64,000 nt of DNA from Candidatus Obscuribacterales bacterium (lineage in GTDB: Bacteria > Cyanobacteriota > Vampirovibrionia > Obscuribacterales > Obscuribacteraceae): positions 372,001 to 436,000 of the forward strand of contig JARLHI010000003.1 of assembly GCA_031292355.1 (NCBI GenBank), in the 5' to 3' direction. The translations under genes and the position numbers were made by a program. Under the pieces are notes generated by a model, which ran no database searches, was not told the DNA's origin, and saw nothing but the letters and a program-made list of their open reading frames with translations. Position 1 is the stretch's first letter. Each line of letters begins with the position of its first letter. Below, piece after piece: positions 1 to 9,218 of this stretch.

Positions 1-360
1 GTATCGAAAATGGTGCTAAAACGCTCATCAAGAAATTCAGAAACAGATCCCGAATTGGAAGTACTCAAAGCTGCCGACGAAGCCCCTGTCACAACGACGT
101 CGCCAACAGCTTCCGATATTAGCCCTGATGTCACTGAAGTTACACCAGTTCCTACTCGTACTGAAAGAGAAGACAGAACAACCACTGTCGAACCTTATCG
201 CCCACCAACCGCTGACGTTGCGCCGGCAGCTATTCCAGCGCCTGTTCAAGCTCCTGAACCGGCGACACAATTGCCCCCAACTGCTCCGCAAAGAGTGCCA
301 AAAGAAGACTCGCCCGGCGGCAACGAATCCAATAGTACAAGCGGCACCAATCAGCAATAA
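1..360 (+). CDS. C-terminal end of a Pro/Thr-rich protein (5' partial)
   Basis: The frame is open from the first base of the window to a TAA at 358-360, so this is the end of a gene that begins upstream; the ATG at 10 need not be the start. The visible 119 residues are low-complexity, rich in Pro, Thr, Ala, Glu and Ser, with no hydrophobic segment or catalytic motif, as in a disordered tail of a secreted or surface protein. It converges on the permease gene that ends 4 bases further on. Function cannot be assigned. Confidence 0.6.
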   Translation, partial: VSKMVLKRSSRNSETDPELEVLKAADEAPVTTTSPTASDISPDVTEVTPVPTRTEREDRTTTVEPYRPPTADVAPAAIPAPVQAPEPATQLPPTAPQRVPKEDSPGGNESNSTSGTNQQ

Positions 361-364
361 ACGT

Positions 365-1222
365 TCAGGCGGCGATTTCGCTTTCGCCGTAACGTAAATA
401 AATCCAGACGAATAACGCGACAATCATAATTAGAATCGTGGAGACCGCGCAGCCAAAAGCCCAGTCTCTGACTGTCAGGAATTGGTTCTGAATGAGATTG
501 CCGATAAACATTGTTTTTGCTCCACCAAGTAAATCTGGTGTCACATAATCACCAAGGGCTGGCACAAAAACCATGACACAACCAGCAACCAGACCTTTAG
601 AACTGAGCGGTGCCGTCACTTTAAAAAATGTCTGCAAAGGGGTCGCACCAAGATCTGCTGCCGCTTCCAACAAGCGCCTGTCTAGCTTTTCGAAGGCAGT
701 ATAGATTGGCAAAATCATGTACGGCAAATAATTGTAGACCATACCAATTAGCACCGCATATGGTGTATATAGAATCACTGGAACGTCATGCCAGTTCAAC
801 AATTGAAACAAGTGAGAGAGAATTCCTGTCGGTCGCAGGATTGTCATCCAGGCATAAATGCGCAGCAGAAAAGACGTCCACAACGGCGCCACAAGGAAAG
901 TAACAAAGAGCTGCTGCCGATTGCTGGGAATTTTAAATGCCAGCCAAATTGAAAATAACGAACCCACAGCCAAGCAAATTAAGGTCGTCAATCCTGACAA
1001 GACAATGGAGCGTCCAAGAGCCGCTAAATACGGTCCGGTGAAAAAACGCGCGTAATTGTGAAAACTGAAGCCAAGCTCTATTTGTCCAAGGGCATTGCGA
1101 CTGCCCAGGCTGTAGACTAAAAGGATAAGCAGCGGCAACAGCATAAAAACCGCCAGCCACAGAGCTGTTGGCAGTAAAATTAGATGCGCACGACTGAGTT
1201 TAGTTGGCGATTGACTTCCCAT
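365..1222 (-). CDS. potB: PotB-like ABC transporter permease (spermidine/putrescine type)
   Basis: Inner-membrane permease subunit of a polyamine-type ABC importer (BPD_transp_1 fold). The 285 residues match the usual family length. About six hydrophobic helices are visible, starting at residues 12-37. The cytoplasmic EAA loop that contacts the ATPase is clear at about residues 185-205 (LLEAAADLGATPLQTFFKVT). The sequence LGDYVTPDLLGGAKTMFIGN near residue 225 is typical of PotB. No PotA ATPase, PotC permease or PotD binding protein is adjacent: the divergent neighbour is fmt and the downstream side is closed by a converging gene. Partners must be encoded elsewhere. Substrate specificity is inferred from family only. 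Confidence 0.85.
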   Translation of the reverse strand: MGSQSPTKLSRAHLILLPTALWLAVFMLLPLLILLVYSLGSRNALGQIELGFSFHNYARFFTGPYLAALGRSIVLSGLTTLICLAVGSLFSIWLAFKIPSNRQQLFVTFLVAPLWTSFLLRIYAWMTILRPTGILSHLFQLLNWHDVPVILYTPYAVLIGMVYNYLPYMILPIYTAFEKLDRRLLEAAADLGATPLQTFFKVTAPLSSKGLVAGCVMVFVPALGDYVTPDLLGGAKTMFIGNLIQNQFLTVRDWAFGCAVSTILIMIVALFVWIYLRYGESEIAA

Positions 1223-1379
1223 TTCCCTAAAAAGCCTGCCTAAAAACCCTTTAGATTACCAAATCTAACGATACATAATGAGGTTTGGACGTGCTGATTT
1301 TGAGAAAATGCTTAAGCTTGCAGAGCAATTCACTTGGCAAGCATCAAACCAGGCATCAAGAGACGCAAAGGACAAAATC

Positions 1380-2324
1380 TTGCAAATCATCTTTCTGGGC
1401 ACTCCCGAGTTTGCTGTTCCCACGCTCAAAGCACTGATAGAAGCTCCTGAGCATCAAGTCGTGGCCGTTTTGTGCCAACCAGACAGACCGGCTGGTCGAG
1501 GCAATAAATTACACGCTCCGCCTGTAAAAGAACTGGCAGTGGCGCACAACATTCCCGTCTTTCAACCAGAAAGGCTGTCTAGATCACCGGAAATAGTGGA
1601 GGCCATGCGTGCCTTGAACGCCGACGTCATTGTCATGGTGGCGTTTGGCCAAATACTTAAAAAAGAAGTCTTATCGCTCACCAAATATGGTGTCATCAAT
1701 ATTCACGGTTCACTGCTGCCACGATATCGAGGTGCTGCACCAATCAATTGGTGCATTATCAACGGCGAGAAAATTACCGGTATCACAACAATGATTACCG
1801 AGGCAGGAGTCGATACTGGTCCAATGCTACTAAAGGCGGAAGTGCCTATTGGTCCTGATATGACGTCAGATGAACTAGCGCTCAAGATGTCCGCCATTGG
1901 CGCTAATCTACTGCTTGAAACTTTGAGTCAACTTAGCGCAGGTGAGTTGAAGCCTGAAGCACAAGACGATAGTTTAGCGACGCTTGCGCCCATCATGACC
2001 AAAGAAACCGGGCGCATCAAATGGACTGAAAGCGCCCAGTCTATACACAACCTGGTGCGTGGGGTGCAACCCTGGCCAGCAGCTGTTACGACATACGAAG
2101 GCGCACCTTTAAAAATCTGGCAAACCAAGATAAGCACTGAAAAGATCTCGTCAAAAAAAGCCGGTTGTCTATATTCAGCAGGCGACCACGTTTACGCCGT
2201 TTGCGGCGAAAATGGCGATGAATTGCTCGAATTGTGCACGGTTCAACCAGCCAACAAAACACGAATGAGCGGGCGCAACTGGGCAAATGGCATACGCCTT
2301 AAGGGCGACGAGACACTTGGATAA
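1380..2324 (+). CDS. fmt: Methionyl-tRNA formyltransferase
   Basis: Transfers a formyl group from 10-formyl-THF to initiator Met-tRNA. The N-terminal Rossmann-like domain begins LQIIFLGTPEFAVP. The family signature SLLPRYRGAAPINW lies near residue 110 and the C-terminal tRNA-binding domain follows. The frame is open from an ATG at 1278, but that start adds 34 residues not found in the family. A TTG at 1380 has AAAGGA seven bases upstream and gives the standard length of about 314 residues, so I prefer it. The gene is followed after 12 bases by rsmB, a common fmt neighbour, which suggests one translation-related operon. Confidence 0.93.
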   Translation: MQIIFLGTPEFAVPTLKALIEAPEHQVVAVLCQPDRPAGRGNKLHAPPVKELAVAHNIPVFQPERLSRSPEIVEAMRALNADVIVMVAFGQILKKEVLSLTKYGVINIHGSLLPRYRGAAPINWCIINGEKITGITTMITEAGVDTGPMLLKAEVPIGPDMTSDELALKMSAIGANLLLETLSQLSAGELKPEAQDDSLATLAPIMTKETGRIKWTESAQSIHNLVRGVQPWPAAVTTYEGAPLKIWQTKISTEKISSKKAGCLYSAGDHVYAVCGENGDELLELCTVQPANKTRMSGRNWANGIRLKGDETLG

Positions 2325-2336
2325 GCTTGGATAAAT

Positions 2337-3941
2337 ATGAACAATAAACCGATCAAAAAGCCAATTAACAAGGCAATCAATAAGAATCTGCCCAAACTAG
2401 CCCCTGGGCTAAGATCGCGCAGCATCGCCCTCGATATTTTAATTGCTGTCGAAAAAGACAATGCCTACGCTAATCTGGCTTTGTCAGCTGCTTTCAAAAA
2501 ACTAGATCTCTCTGAAAGAGACAGAGCATTTATCACAGCTCTAGTTCAGGGCACGACGCGCAACCGTCTTTCGCTTGACGAAAGTATCAGCAAACTCTCC
2601 ACTCGTCCACTAGCTAAATTGCCTTTGCCACTGCGCAATGTTTTGCGTATGGGCATTTTTCAACTCGAGCATATGTCTAATTTGCCTGCATCAGCTGTGG
2701 TAAACACAACCACTGAACTGGCAAAATCAATAGGGCACGCAGGCATCGGCAAATTTGCCAATGGTCTCATGCGCAATTATCAACGACAACTCGAAAAAGA
2801 CTTCCCAGAGGGACGCGAACAGGCAGCATCACTGGATGACACTGTTGATGGTGCTGTAGAAGAATCCGAAAACGAGAATGATAATCAGCCACGTAAAGCA
2901 GTTGAAGAATCAGGAGACGACCTCAATTCGCCAGGCGTCGCTTCAAGATTAGGCACAAAATATTCGATGCCTGAATGGATTGTCGAACGCTGGCTAAAAA
3001 ACTTCGGCGCAGAAGAAACAGTCAAACTTCTAAAATTCTCGCATTCTGCCCCGGCTCTGGTTTTAAGAGCCAACGACATGGCTATCACGCCCGAAGCTTT
3101 GCACACAATTCTGGAAAATGCCTGTGTGCCATTTCGCAAAGGAGCGCTCGTAAATAGTTGTGTCATTGTCGAGCGCGCAGAACGCAATGAAAGCGGACAA
3201 CGCAGCGCCTCTTTTCACGGCTCGCCGCAAAAACTACCCGGATTTGCCGAAGGCATGTTCTCTGTTCAAGATGAGGCTGCCGCGTTTGTGTCACTGGTAT
3301 CACAAGCCAAACCGGGCAATGTTGTGGTCGACCTGTGCGCTGCCCCTGGCGGCAAGACCGTGCACATGGGCGAAATGATGGAGAATCGAGGGCGCATTGT
3401 CGCAGTCGATGTTTCAGAAGCGCGCCTGAAGCTGGTCAAACAAAATCGATTACGATTAGGGCTGACTAACATCGAAACCGTTGTTGCTGATGGACGACAG
3501 TATCAGCTCGGCAGTCTCGCTGACGTTGTGTTAGTAGATGCTCCCTGTACCGGCACAGGCGTACTCAATCGTCGCACCGATTCTCGCTATCATCTAAAAC
3601 CTGAAGACATTCCTCAGCTGGTTTCGATGCAAAGAGAATTGCTGGCAAACGCTGCGACCATGGTCAAACCGGGCGGCATTTTGGTTTACTCTACCTGCTC
3701 AATTGAACCGGAAGAGAATTTTGAAAACATTCGCTGGTTCCTCGACAACTTCGAAGACTTCGAAGGCGACGACCTATCTCCTTTCCTGCCTGACTCTATT
3801 CTGTCTCAATGCGAACCGAACTCAAACGGACCAGCTTGCAAAACAAATGTCGAAATGAGTCGACTCCTGATGCTACAGTTGTTACCATCAAGGCATGATG
3901 TATCAGGATTTTTCGTCGCCCGCCTGATTCGTAAAAAATGA
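2337..3941 (+). CDS. rsmB: 16S rRNA m5C967 methyltransferase RsmB
   Basis: SAM-dependent cytosine-5 methyltransferase of 16S rRNA (RsmB/Sun family). An N-terminal NusB-like helical domain covers about residues 25-150 (RSIALDILIAVEKDNAYANL). The catalytic domain carries the SAM motif DLCAAPGGKT near 331, the PCTG motif (VDAPCTGTGVLNRR) near 401 and the second catalytic cysteine in STCSIEPEEN near 451. At 534 residues it is longer than usual. The excess is a Lys-rich N-terminal tail and an acidic, probably disordered insert at about 160-205 between the two domains. It lies 12 bases after fmt. Confidence 0.93.
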   Translation: MNNKPIKKPINKAINKNLPKLAPGLRSRSIALDILIAVEKDNAYANLALSAAFKKLDLSERDRAFITALVQGTTRNRLSLDESISKLSTRPLAKLPLPLRNVLRMGIFQLEHMSNLPASAVVNTTTELAKSIGHAGIGKFANGLMRNYQRQLEKDFPEGREQAASLDDTVDGAVEESENENDNQPRKAVEESGDDLNSPGVASRLGTKYSMPEWIVERWLKNFGAEETVKLLKFSHSAPALVLRANDMAITPEALHTILENACVPFRKGALVNSCVIVERAERNESGQRSASFHGSPQKLPGFAEGMFSVQDEAAAFVSLVSQAKPGNVVVDLCAAPGGKTVHMGEMMENRGRIVAVDVSEARLKLVKQNRLRLGLTNIETVVADGRQYQLGSLADVVLVDAPCTGTGVLNRRTDSRYHLKPEDIPQLVSMQRELLANAATMVKPGGILVYSTCSIEPEENFENIRWFLDNFEDFEGDDLSPFLPDSILSQCEPNSNGPACKTNVEMSRLLMLQLLPSRHDVSGFFVARLIRKK

Positions 3942-3986
3942 CAGAGACCTGACCTAAAACACCTGACTCGAAAAGGAATGAAAGTG

Positions 3987-4841
3987 ATGTTGGAATTATT
4001 GCTACCTGCTCTTGGAATTGGTTTCGTGGTTTTAGCCAGCTGCGCCAAAGTGGTTAAAGAATACGACCGGCTCGTCATATTCACACTCGGTAAAGCCGAC
4101 AATGTCATGGGTCCTGGGTTGAATTTTGTCATTCCAATGATTCAGACCACCAAGAAAGTCGATCTCAGAATCATCACCATGAGCATTCCGCCTCAAGACG
4201 TCATCACTAAAGACAATGTCTCGATTCGCACCGCCGCTGTTTGTTTCTTTCAGGTCGTAGACCCATACAAAGCAGTGATAAAAATTGAAGATCCAGTCAA
4301 TGCCACCAGTCAAATTGCCCAAACAACTTTGCGCAGCGTTCTTGGTCAACACGAATTAGATGAATTGCTGCAACAACGCGATGCTATTAACGCCAAACTC
4401 TCCGAAATTATTGACCGACAAACAGAAGGCTGGGGCATCAAAGTCAATTCTGTGGAAATCAAAGATATTGAAATTCCTGATTCTATGCAACGAGCAATGG
4501 CCAGACAAGCAGAAGCAGAACGCGAAAGAAGAGCGAAGATTGTCGCAGCAGAAGGTGAATATCAAGCTGCCGAACAACTCGCAGCAGCAGCAAAGTTGAT
4601 TTCTTCACAACCTGGTGCCATGCAATTGAGACAATTGCAATCGATGGTGGAAGTATCGGCTGAGAAGAATTCGACTTTGATCTTCCCAATTCCAATCGAG
4701 CTTCTCGATTTTGCAAAAAATATGAGCCATCAAAGCACGATGAATACTCAGATGCAGCAACAGCAACATGACGCCGCAAATGCAGCAGCGGTAGCTGATG
4801 CCATTGTCATTAAAGAAACTGCGCCAAAACAACCGGCTTAG
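3987..4841 (+). CDS. Slipin/stomatin-family SPFH membrane protein
   Basis: SPFH (band 7) protein of the slipin subgroup, membrane scaffolds anchored by an N-terminal hydrophobic segment. A hydrophobic stretch (LELLLPALGIGFVVLASCA) is followed by the SPFH domain (EYDRLVIFTLGKADNVMGPG, then VDLRIITMSIPPQDVITKDN). A charged coiled-coil (AMARQAEAERERRAKIVAAEGEYQAAEQLAAA) precedes a Gln/Ala-rich tail. The ATG at 3978 directly abuts the AAAAGGA box, so the ATG at 3987, nine bases beyond it, is the better start. Many slipin operons pair with an NfeD protease; none is adjacent here. The stop overlaps the converging gene's stop. Confidence 0.88.
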   Translation: MLELLLPALGIGFVVLASCAKVVKEYDRLVIFTLGKADNVMGPGLNFVIPMIQTTKKVDLRIITMSIPPQDVITKDNVSIRTAAVCFFQVVDPYKAVIKIEDPVNATSQIAQTTLRSVLGQHELDELLQQRDAINAKLSEIIDRQTEGWGIKVNSVEIKDIEIPDSMQRAMARQAEAERERRAKIVAAEGEYQAAEQLAAAAKLISSQPGAMQLRQLQSMVEVSAEKNSTLIFPIPIELLDFAKNMSHQSTMNTQMQQQQHDAANAAAVADAIVIKETAPKQPA

Positions 4842-5404
4842 CCAGACGTTTCAAGCGTTTTAAGATACTCGATCAACGTCATGCTCTTTGGTCGATTGAC
4901 AATCCATTTGCAGGCTTCGGCAATTGCTTCATGCAATTGATGAACGGGCTCGTCTTCAACGTTTGCCTCAAAGATAGGTCGATAAGCGGCAGTGTTTTCG
5001 GCATACCAGAGCATTACTTTGGTTTCCTTGTTGTGCATAAAATTGAGCAACAAATGATCCATTTCCCCCGGTGGTGTCACATCAAATCCGCGTAACGCTT
5101 CGGCTATCGTTGATAAGCCCGCGAGATTATCGAGACCGGCGCGATAAACAGGAAAGAAGCCGCCTTCGGTAAAAGCGCGTCCTCGGCAAATTAGCAAAGC
5201 CTGGGGACGACGGAAACTGAGCCAGCCAGTCCAGGTGGCACCAGTTTTATTGCCCAAACTCATGCCGATTTCATGCTCGACAGAATTGAGCAAAAAGAGG
5301 CAGTCACCACTCAATTGAGATTGTTTTTGTAAAGCCGCTGAAGCGCGCGAATTTTGAGCGATTATTTCTGCTTCTAATTCAAGCAACTTTTGATAAATAC
5401 TCAT
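4838..5404 (-). CDS. Conserved hypothetical protein, 188 aa
   Basis: I do not recognise this protein. It is soluble and mixed alpha/beta, with no signal peptide or membrane segment. Its N-terminal 40 residues look like a coiled helix (YQKLLELEAEIIAQNSRASAAL). A central region rich in aromatic and glycine residues includes ATWTGWLSFRRPQ. The gene is transcribed after the secreted protein at 5420-6091 with a 15-base gap, so the two may be one unit. Codon use resembles its neighbours and the length argues for a real gene. Confidence 0.6.
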   Translation of the reverse strand: MSIYQKLLELEAEIIAQNSRASAALQKQSQLSGDCLFLLNSVEHEIGMSLGNKTGATWTGWLSFRRPQALLICRGRAFTEGGFFPVYRAGLDNLAGLSTIAEALRGFDVTPPGEMDHLLLNFMHNKETKVMLWYAENTAAYRPIFEANVEDEPVHQLHEAIAEACKWIVNRPKSMTLIEYLKTLETSG

Positions 5405-5419
5405 GCCAGTGTCAACCGA

Positions 5420-6091
5420 TTACATATGAGTCGCCAACAATTTGCCAAGCTCTGGATTATCGACAATGATTTGATTGAAATCCGGTTGCTTCACAAGCAA
5501 TTTACCAATTTTACTGTCGCGTTTAATGGCGCGATATATGCCTTCAGGATCGCAGTCGATTACTTCTTTGACTTCCGGATTACGAGCAAGATTACGTGAG
5601 GCGGTTTTCCAGCGCGTGATATTGCGACAGGTATAATGGTCGGCTTCAGCAATGGTGCCAATTCTTGGATGCTTAGCCAGAATTTTTGCCGCCGACGAAT
5701 ACTGAGTAATGGCGTCGATCAAAGAAGGATCGGCTGCCACCGCTTTTTCCAACCAATGATCTTTAGCCATTTTGCGAGCCAGTCGTTGGTCGATTCTTAC
5801 ACGCACAAGAGGCTGGGCTGTAGTATCGGTTATATCTATCGACCTTTGCACGCTTTGTTCGATTTTTTGCGGCGGACGTAATGTCGATGTGCTGGTGGTT
5901 ATATTTGTCGAACTGGTAGCCGTCGTTATCGTTTTAATTTCAGGAGTGCCTATTGTCGACACCGCCGGGGTCTGCCCCTGGTCGCCAGTCAGCGAGGGAA
6001 AGAGTTTGGTTTCATCGGCTAACGCAGGCAAAAGGAAAGTCTGAGATAAGAGGGCAAAAACTCCGATAGCACCCACCAATTTGAGCTTCAT
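5420..6091 (-). CDS. Secreted hypothetical protein, 223 aa
   Basis: The N-terminus is a good Sec signal peptide (KLKL, a hydrophobic core to about residue 22, then LPALADE), so the product is exported. The mature protein begins with a Ser/Thr-rich linker of about 60 residues. A predominantly helical domain follows, containing several short segments that resemble each other (LAKHPRIG, LARNPEVK, LVKQPDFN, VDNPELGKLLA), which suggests a degenerate internal repeat. Two cysteines (YTCRN and IDCDP) could form a disulfide. I do not recognise the family. Confidence 0.65.
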   Translation of the reverse strand: MKLKLVGAIGVFALLSQTFLLPALADETKLFPSLTGDQGQTPAVSTIGTPEIKTITTATSSTNITTSTSTLRPPQKIEQSVQRSIDITDTTAQPLVRVRIDQRLARKMAKDHWLEKAVAADPSLIDAITQYSSAAKILAKHPRIGTIAEADHYTCRNITRWKTASRNLARNPEVKEVIDCDPEGIYRAIKRDSKIGKLLVKQPDFNQIIVDNPELGKLLATHM

Positions 6092-6237
6092 CCAGTTTTC
6101 TCCGTTTTTTTGAGGGGCGAGATTGGGACCGCAAAATTTATCTTACTCAGTTATGACCAATTATAGCCACCATGATTGGTGCGTGATTGGGGTAATATAT
6201 GCTTGTGCGCCAGCTGTTGGTCGTTAGAGAGGATTTT

Positions 6238-8082
6238 ATGTCTAAGGAAAATGAACCTGACGACTTATCAAAAGCCAACCAGCCCTTGAAAGAGAACGCC
6301 AGTCCAAAACCTGAGCAAGATATCCCAGGCGATAAATATCAAGGTGCTCGGGCATCATCGGGCGGTCAAATAGAAGATGCTATCACCCGAAAAGATATGC
6401 TTGCTTACAACAAGCAAAGCAAGGCAGAACAAAAGCAAGCTGAAAATTTTGAGACTAATAAAGCAGATTCCACTATTTCACGCCTGGATTTAACTCTATC
6501 CGTCTCTAAATCAACGGCCAAAATCGGCTCATTTAACGCAGTTGGTGGAATTGGCAGCAAAATATCGCCCGAATTTCCGCGCCAGCTTGGCAATTCGAAC
6601 ACAACGCGCAATCAAGAATTTAAATATATCGGTCCGAATCAAGCTCAGGCTCGTCCTGACCAGTTTTTGATGGGCAACACATTTGGATTGCCCTTCCAGC
6701 AAATGCTCAAGTCTGAATTTAAGGAAGAAAGCAAAGACTGGTCGAAAGAAAATCTCAAGCCGGTGATAGATATTTTTTTATCAGAGACTGCGCCCAAAGA
6801 GCAAAAAAATCTAACAGTGGCCGAAAGAGAGCAACTGGCTAAGCATCGCCACGCTATAGAAGATTCTCACTCAGACGCTGAAGTTCTCTCAAATGCTCTT
6901 CATCTGAGCCGACTGTATCAACATTTGCGATATATTGAAGAAGCGAAAAAAGCTCTCGCTCTGGCGCTTTTAATCGATCCCGACAATATTTTAGGAAATC
7001 AATTGTTTAGCGAATTGGAAAGAATGCATCCAGCCGATCTCGGTCGCGCTGCCATATCTGCCACGAATGGCGAAAACCTCTTGAGCAAAGCGCAATTGCG
7101 CAAGCGAATTCTCGAATTCAGCAAAGGTCGCATCATGGTTGTAGGCGATCTGCTCATCGACGAATTGCAGGAAGGCAGACCGGTGCGCATATCCCGCGAA
7201 GCACCAGTGCTTATTCTCGAGCACGTCGTGACCGAATTGATTCCAGGCGGAGCAGCAAACACCGCGCATAACATCACAGCCTACAATGCCGTTTGCCACG
7301 CAGTGGGCATTTGTGGCAAAGATGATTACGCAAAGAAAATGGCTCAGGTCCTGGAGAAATGTCAGATCAAGCACAGTCTAGTGGAAGATCCAAACCGCCC
7401 CACGACAGTAAAAACGCGCATTCTCTCGAAAAGCCATTCGCAAATGCAACAACTTTTGCGGCTTGACCGAATATCACACGAGCCCACAAGCGAAGCCACC
7501 AGTAAGCTTCTGGTCGAAAAAATTAAAGCCGAAGCAAAAAATTACCAGGCCATTATCCTCTCGGATTATCGAGCCGGAGTGATCACCGATGACGTCATTG
7601 AAGCCTGTCGTGAAATTGCTAACTCACAACAATTGATGGTCATCGTAGACGCCCAGGGAGGCTTTGAGCGCTTCCGCGGCTTGACTTTGATGACACCTAA
7701 CCAGCCAGACACTGAAGCGGCTGTTGGTTATTCAATTGAAACTAACGATGATCTAAAGAGAGCAGGATTGGCAATTATGCATACGACCGGTCTGGAAGCG
7801 TTGCTTGTGACCCGGGGAGGCGATGGCATGGTCTTGTTCCAGAAGGGCAAGGATATGGTCGAATTACCGGCTTTCAATCGTAGCGATGTTTTCGATGTGA
7901 CCGGAGCAGGAGACACTGTTGTTGCCACGATGACACTTGCTCTGGTGACTGGCGCTTCTTATGTGGAAGCTATGGCTCTGGGCAATCTAGCTGCTGGTAT
8001 TGTCGTTCGCAAATCAGGCACTGCTGTGACCAATCAACGAGAATTGATGCAAAACCTGGAAGCGCTGGATATTCCAGAATAG
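6238..8082 (+). CDS. PfkB sugar kinase, RfaE1/HldE-N-like, with long N-terminal extension
   Basis: The C-terminal ~320 residues (from about residue 295) are a PfkB carbohydrate kinase closest to D-glycero-D-manno-heptose-7-phosphate kinase: IMVVGDLLIDEL, then LIPGGAANTAHNI and ILSDYRAGV. The catalytic-base motif FDVTGAGDTVVATMTLAL lies near residue 554. The preceding ~295 residues are a charged, low-complexity segment followed by a TPR-like helical pair (HLSRLYQHLRYIEEAKKALALALLIDPDN). HldE proteins instead carry a C-terminal nucleotidyltransferase, which is absent here. An ATG at 6199 is possible, but the ATG at 6238 has GAGAGGA just upstream. Substrate is inferred. Confidence 0.8.
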   Translation: MSKENEPDDLSKANQPLKENASPKPEQDIPGDKYQGARASSGGQIEDAITRKDMLAYNKQSKAEQKQAENFETNKADSTISRLDLTLSVSKSTAKIGSFNAVGGIGSKISPEFPRQLGNSNTTRNQEFKYIGPNQAQARPDQFLMGNTFGLPFQQMLKSEFKEESKDWSKENLKPVIDIFLSETAPKEQKNLTVAEREQLAKHRHAIEDSHSDAEVLSNALHLSRLYQHLRYIEEAKKALALALLIDPDNILGNQLFSELERMHPADLGRAAISATNGENLLSKAQLRKRILEFSKGRIMVVGDLLIDELQEGRPVRISREAPVLILEHVVTELIPGGAANTAHNITAYNAVCHAVGICGKDDYAKKMAQVLEKCQIKHSLVEDPNRPTTVKTRILSKSHSQMQQLLRLDRISHEPTSEATSKLLVEKIKAEAKNYQAIILSDYRAGVITDDVIEACREIANSQQLMVIVDAQGGFERFRGLTLMTPNQPDTEAAVGYSIETNDDLKRAGLAIMHTTGLEALLVTRGGDGMVLFQKGKDMVELPAFNRSDVFDVTGAGDTVVATMTLALVTGASYVEAMALGNLAAGIVVRKSGTAVTNQRELMQNLEALDIPE

Positions 8083-8096
8083 ACCCAGAATAAACT

Positions 8097-8354
8097 CTAG
8101 GCGTAGCTTGCTTCGTGGTTTTTCAGAAATCCAGCGAGACCATCAGGATGAACCTGAGCGGCACGTTTATAAATGTCTTCAATTTTGGCTGAAGCCAGTT
8201 TGATTGCTGCTTCGTTTTTGAACAATGCTTCAGTCAATGGATCTTTGTGACCTTCCATGACTTCGCTGAAATTGATTTTGGAAACATTATGGTCACCCGA
8301 GGTAAGTGCATTTTGCTCAACTCGTGGTGTAGCGTCGAATTCATTGTTTGCCAT
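8097..8354 (-). CDS. Small hypothetical protein, 85 aa
   Basis: A small, soluble, charged protein with no recognised family. The frame is open to 8411, but the ATG at 8354 has AAGGAT ten bases upstream and is the best start (MANNEFDATPRVEQN). The second half is a predicted helix (NEAAIKLASAKIEDIYKRAAQVHPDGLAGFLKNHE). It converges on the kinase gene, 14 bases away. Confidence 0.55.
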   Translation of the reverse strand: MANNEFDATPRVEQNALTSGDHNVSKINFSEVMEGHKDPLTEALFKNEAAIKLASAKIEDIYKRAAQVHPDGLAGFLKNHEASYA

Positions 8355-8698
8355 GATTGTTTTTATCCTTGAAACTTTAGTAGCGTCCCCGTGTGATTGA
8401 ATGTATTCCACTGGGACGTTTTTGTAGACAGGCTTCTACGTATAAACCGCATAGAAAAAGCAAAATCTCATAATTCAAGCTGTCCAAAAGCCAAAATGTC
8501 ATCTTGGCGACCTTTTCAATGATTTCACCCATTCGTCTTTCTTAGTTTTAAGGCTGACTTCGCTTTATCGATATAAGGCGCATATAAATGACGCTACAAA
8601 TCGGCCTATATCACACAAAAACTGTCGAAAACGTGGCTAATACTTCGTTTCGACTTTTGGTCCATAATTATTAATCGACTTATGAGGAAGTTATTTCA
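8355..8698. other. Intergenic region with divergent promoters
   Basis: 344 bases separate two divergent genes. The stretch is AT-rich and must hold promoters for both sides. I see no tRNA, no strong terminator and no open frame with a credible ribosome site. A GAGGAAG box at about 8682-8688 serves the GTG start at 8699. Confidence 0.4.
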
Positions 8699-9214
8699 GT
8701 GCAAGAGAAAAAGACATCGAACAGCAAGCGGTCAATCAATGCTTTTGACGCCGGTCTATTAATGGTGGTTTTGCTGGCACTGGCCGGCTTTGGTCTGGCA
8801 AAAGCTGGACACGCAGGAGTTAATAAGGTGATCGAAGGGACAAACAAAGTCGCCATCGATGTCTTTATTACAGGACTTAAAACCAAGGACGTCGACATTT
8901 TCAAAGTCGGCGACAAATCAGCTATCACCATTCGCAACCAGCCAGTCCAGCCACCAATGACCATTTCGGCGGTGCAACACTGGGCAAAGCAAGTATCATT
9001 CCTGTCGCCTGATGGCAAGAAAGCCGTATCTATGGCTGATCCAGCCAATCCTATCGCTCACGATTATCTAGTCACCGTAGTGGATGAAGCCGATAGAACA
9101 GCTGATGGTTTCGTCATTCGTGGCAATAAAATCAAAATCGGCAATCAAATAGAGCTTGAAGGATTCAAATATAGAGTGCAGGGAGTGGTCGCTGATATCA
9201 AAGCGACTGAATAA
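8699..9214 (+). CDS. DUF4330 family membrane-anchored protein
   Basis: The start is GTG, with GAGGAAG upstream. One N-terminal membrane anchor is visible (AFDAGLLMVVLLALAGFGLAKAG, about residues 17-40). A beta-rich DUF4330-type domain follows, with repeated IKIGNQIELEGFKYRVQGVV-like strands at the end. Function is not established for the family. Only four bases separate it from the IctB-like gene, so the two are almost certainly co-transcribed, an arrangement I associate with cyanobacteria. Confidence 0.75.
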   Translation: MQEKKTSNSKRSINAFDAGLLMVVLLALAGFGLAKAGHAGVNKVIEGTNKVAIDVFITGLKTKDVDIFKVGDKSAITIRNQPVQPPMTISAVQHWAKQVSFLSPDGKKAVSMADPANPIAHDYLVTVVDEADRTADGFVIRGNKIKIGNQIELEGFKYRVQGVVADIKATE

Positions 9215-9218
9215 GTAA

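Noticed and set aside
365-1222. Permease as part of a sulfate or iron ABC system
   Set aside because: The EAA loop context and the LGDYVTPDLLGG segment are PotB-like rather than CysT- or FbpB-like.
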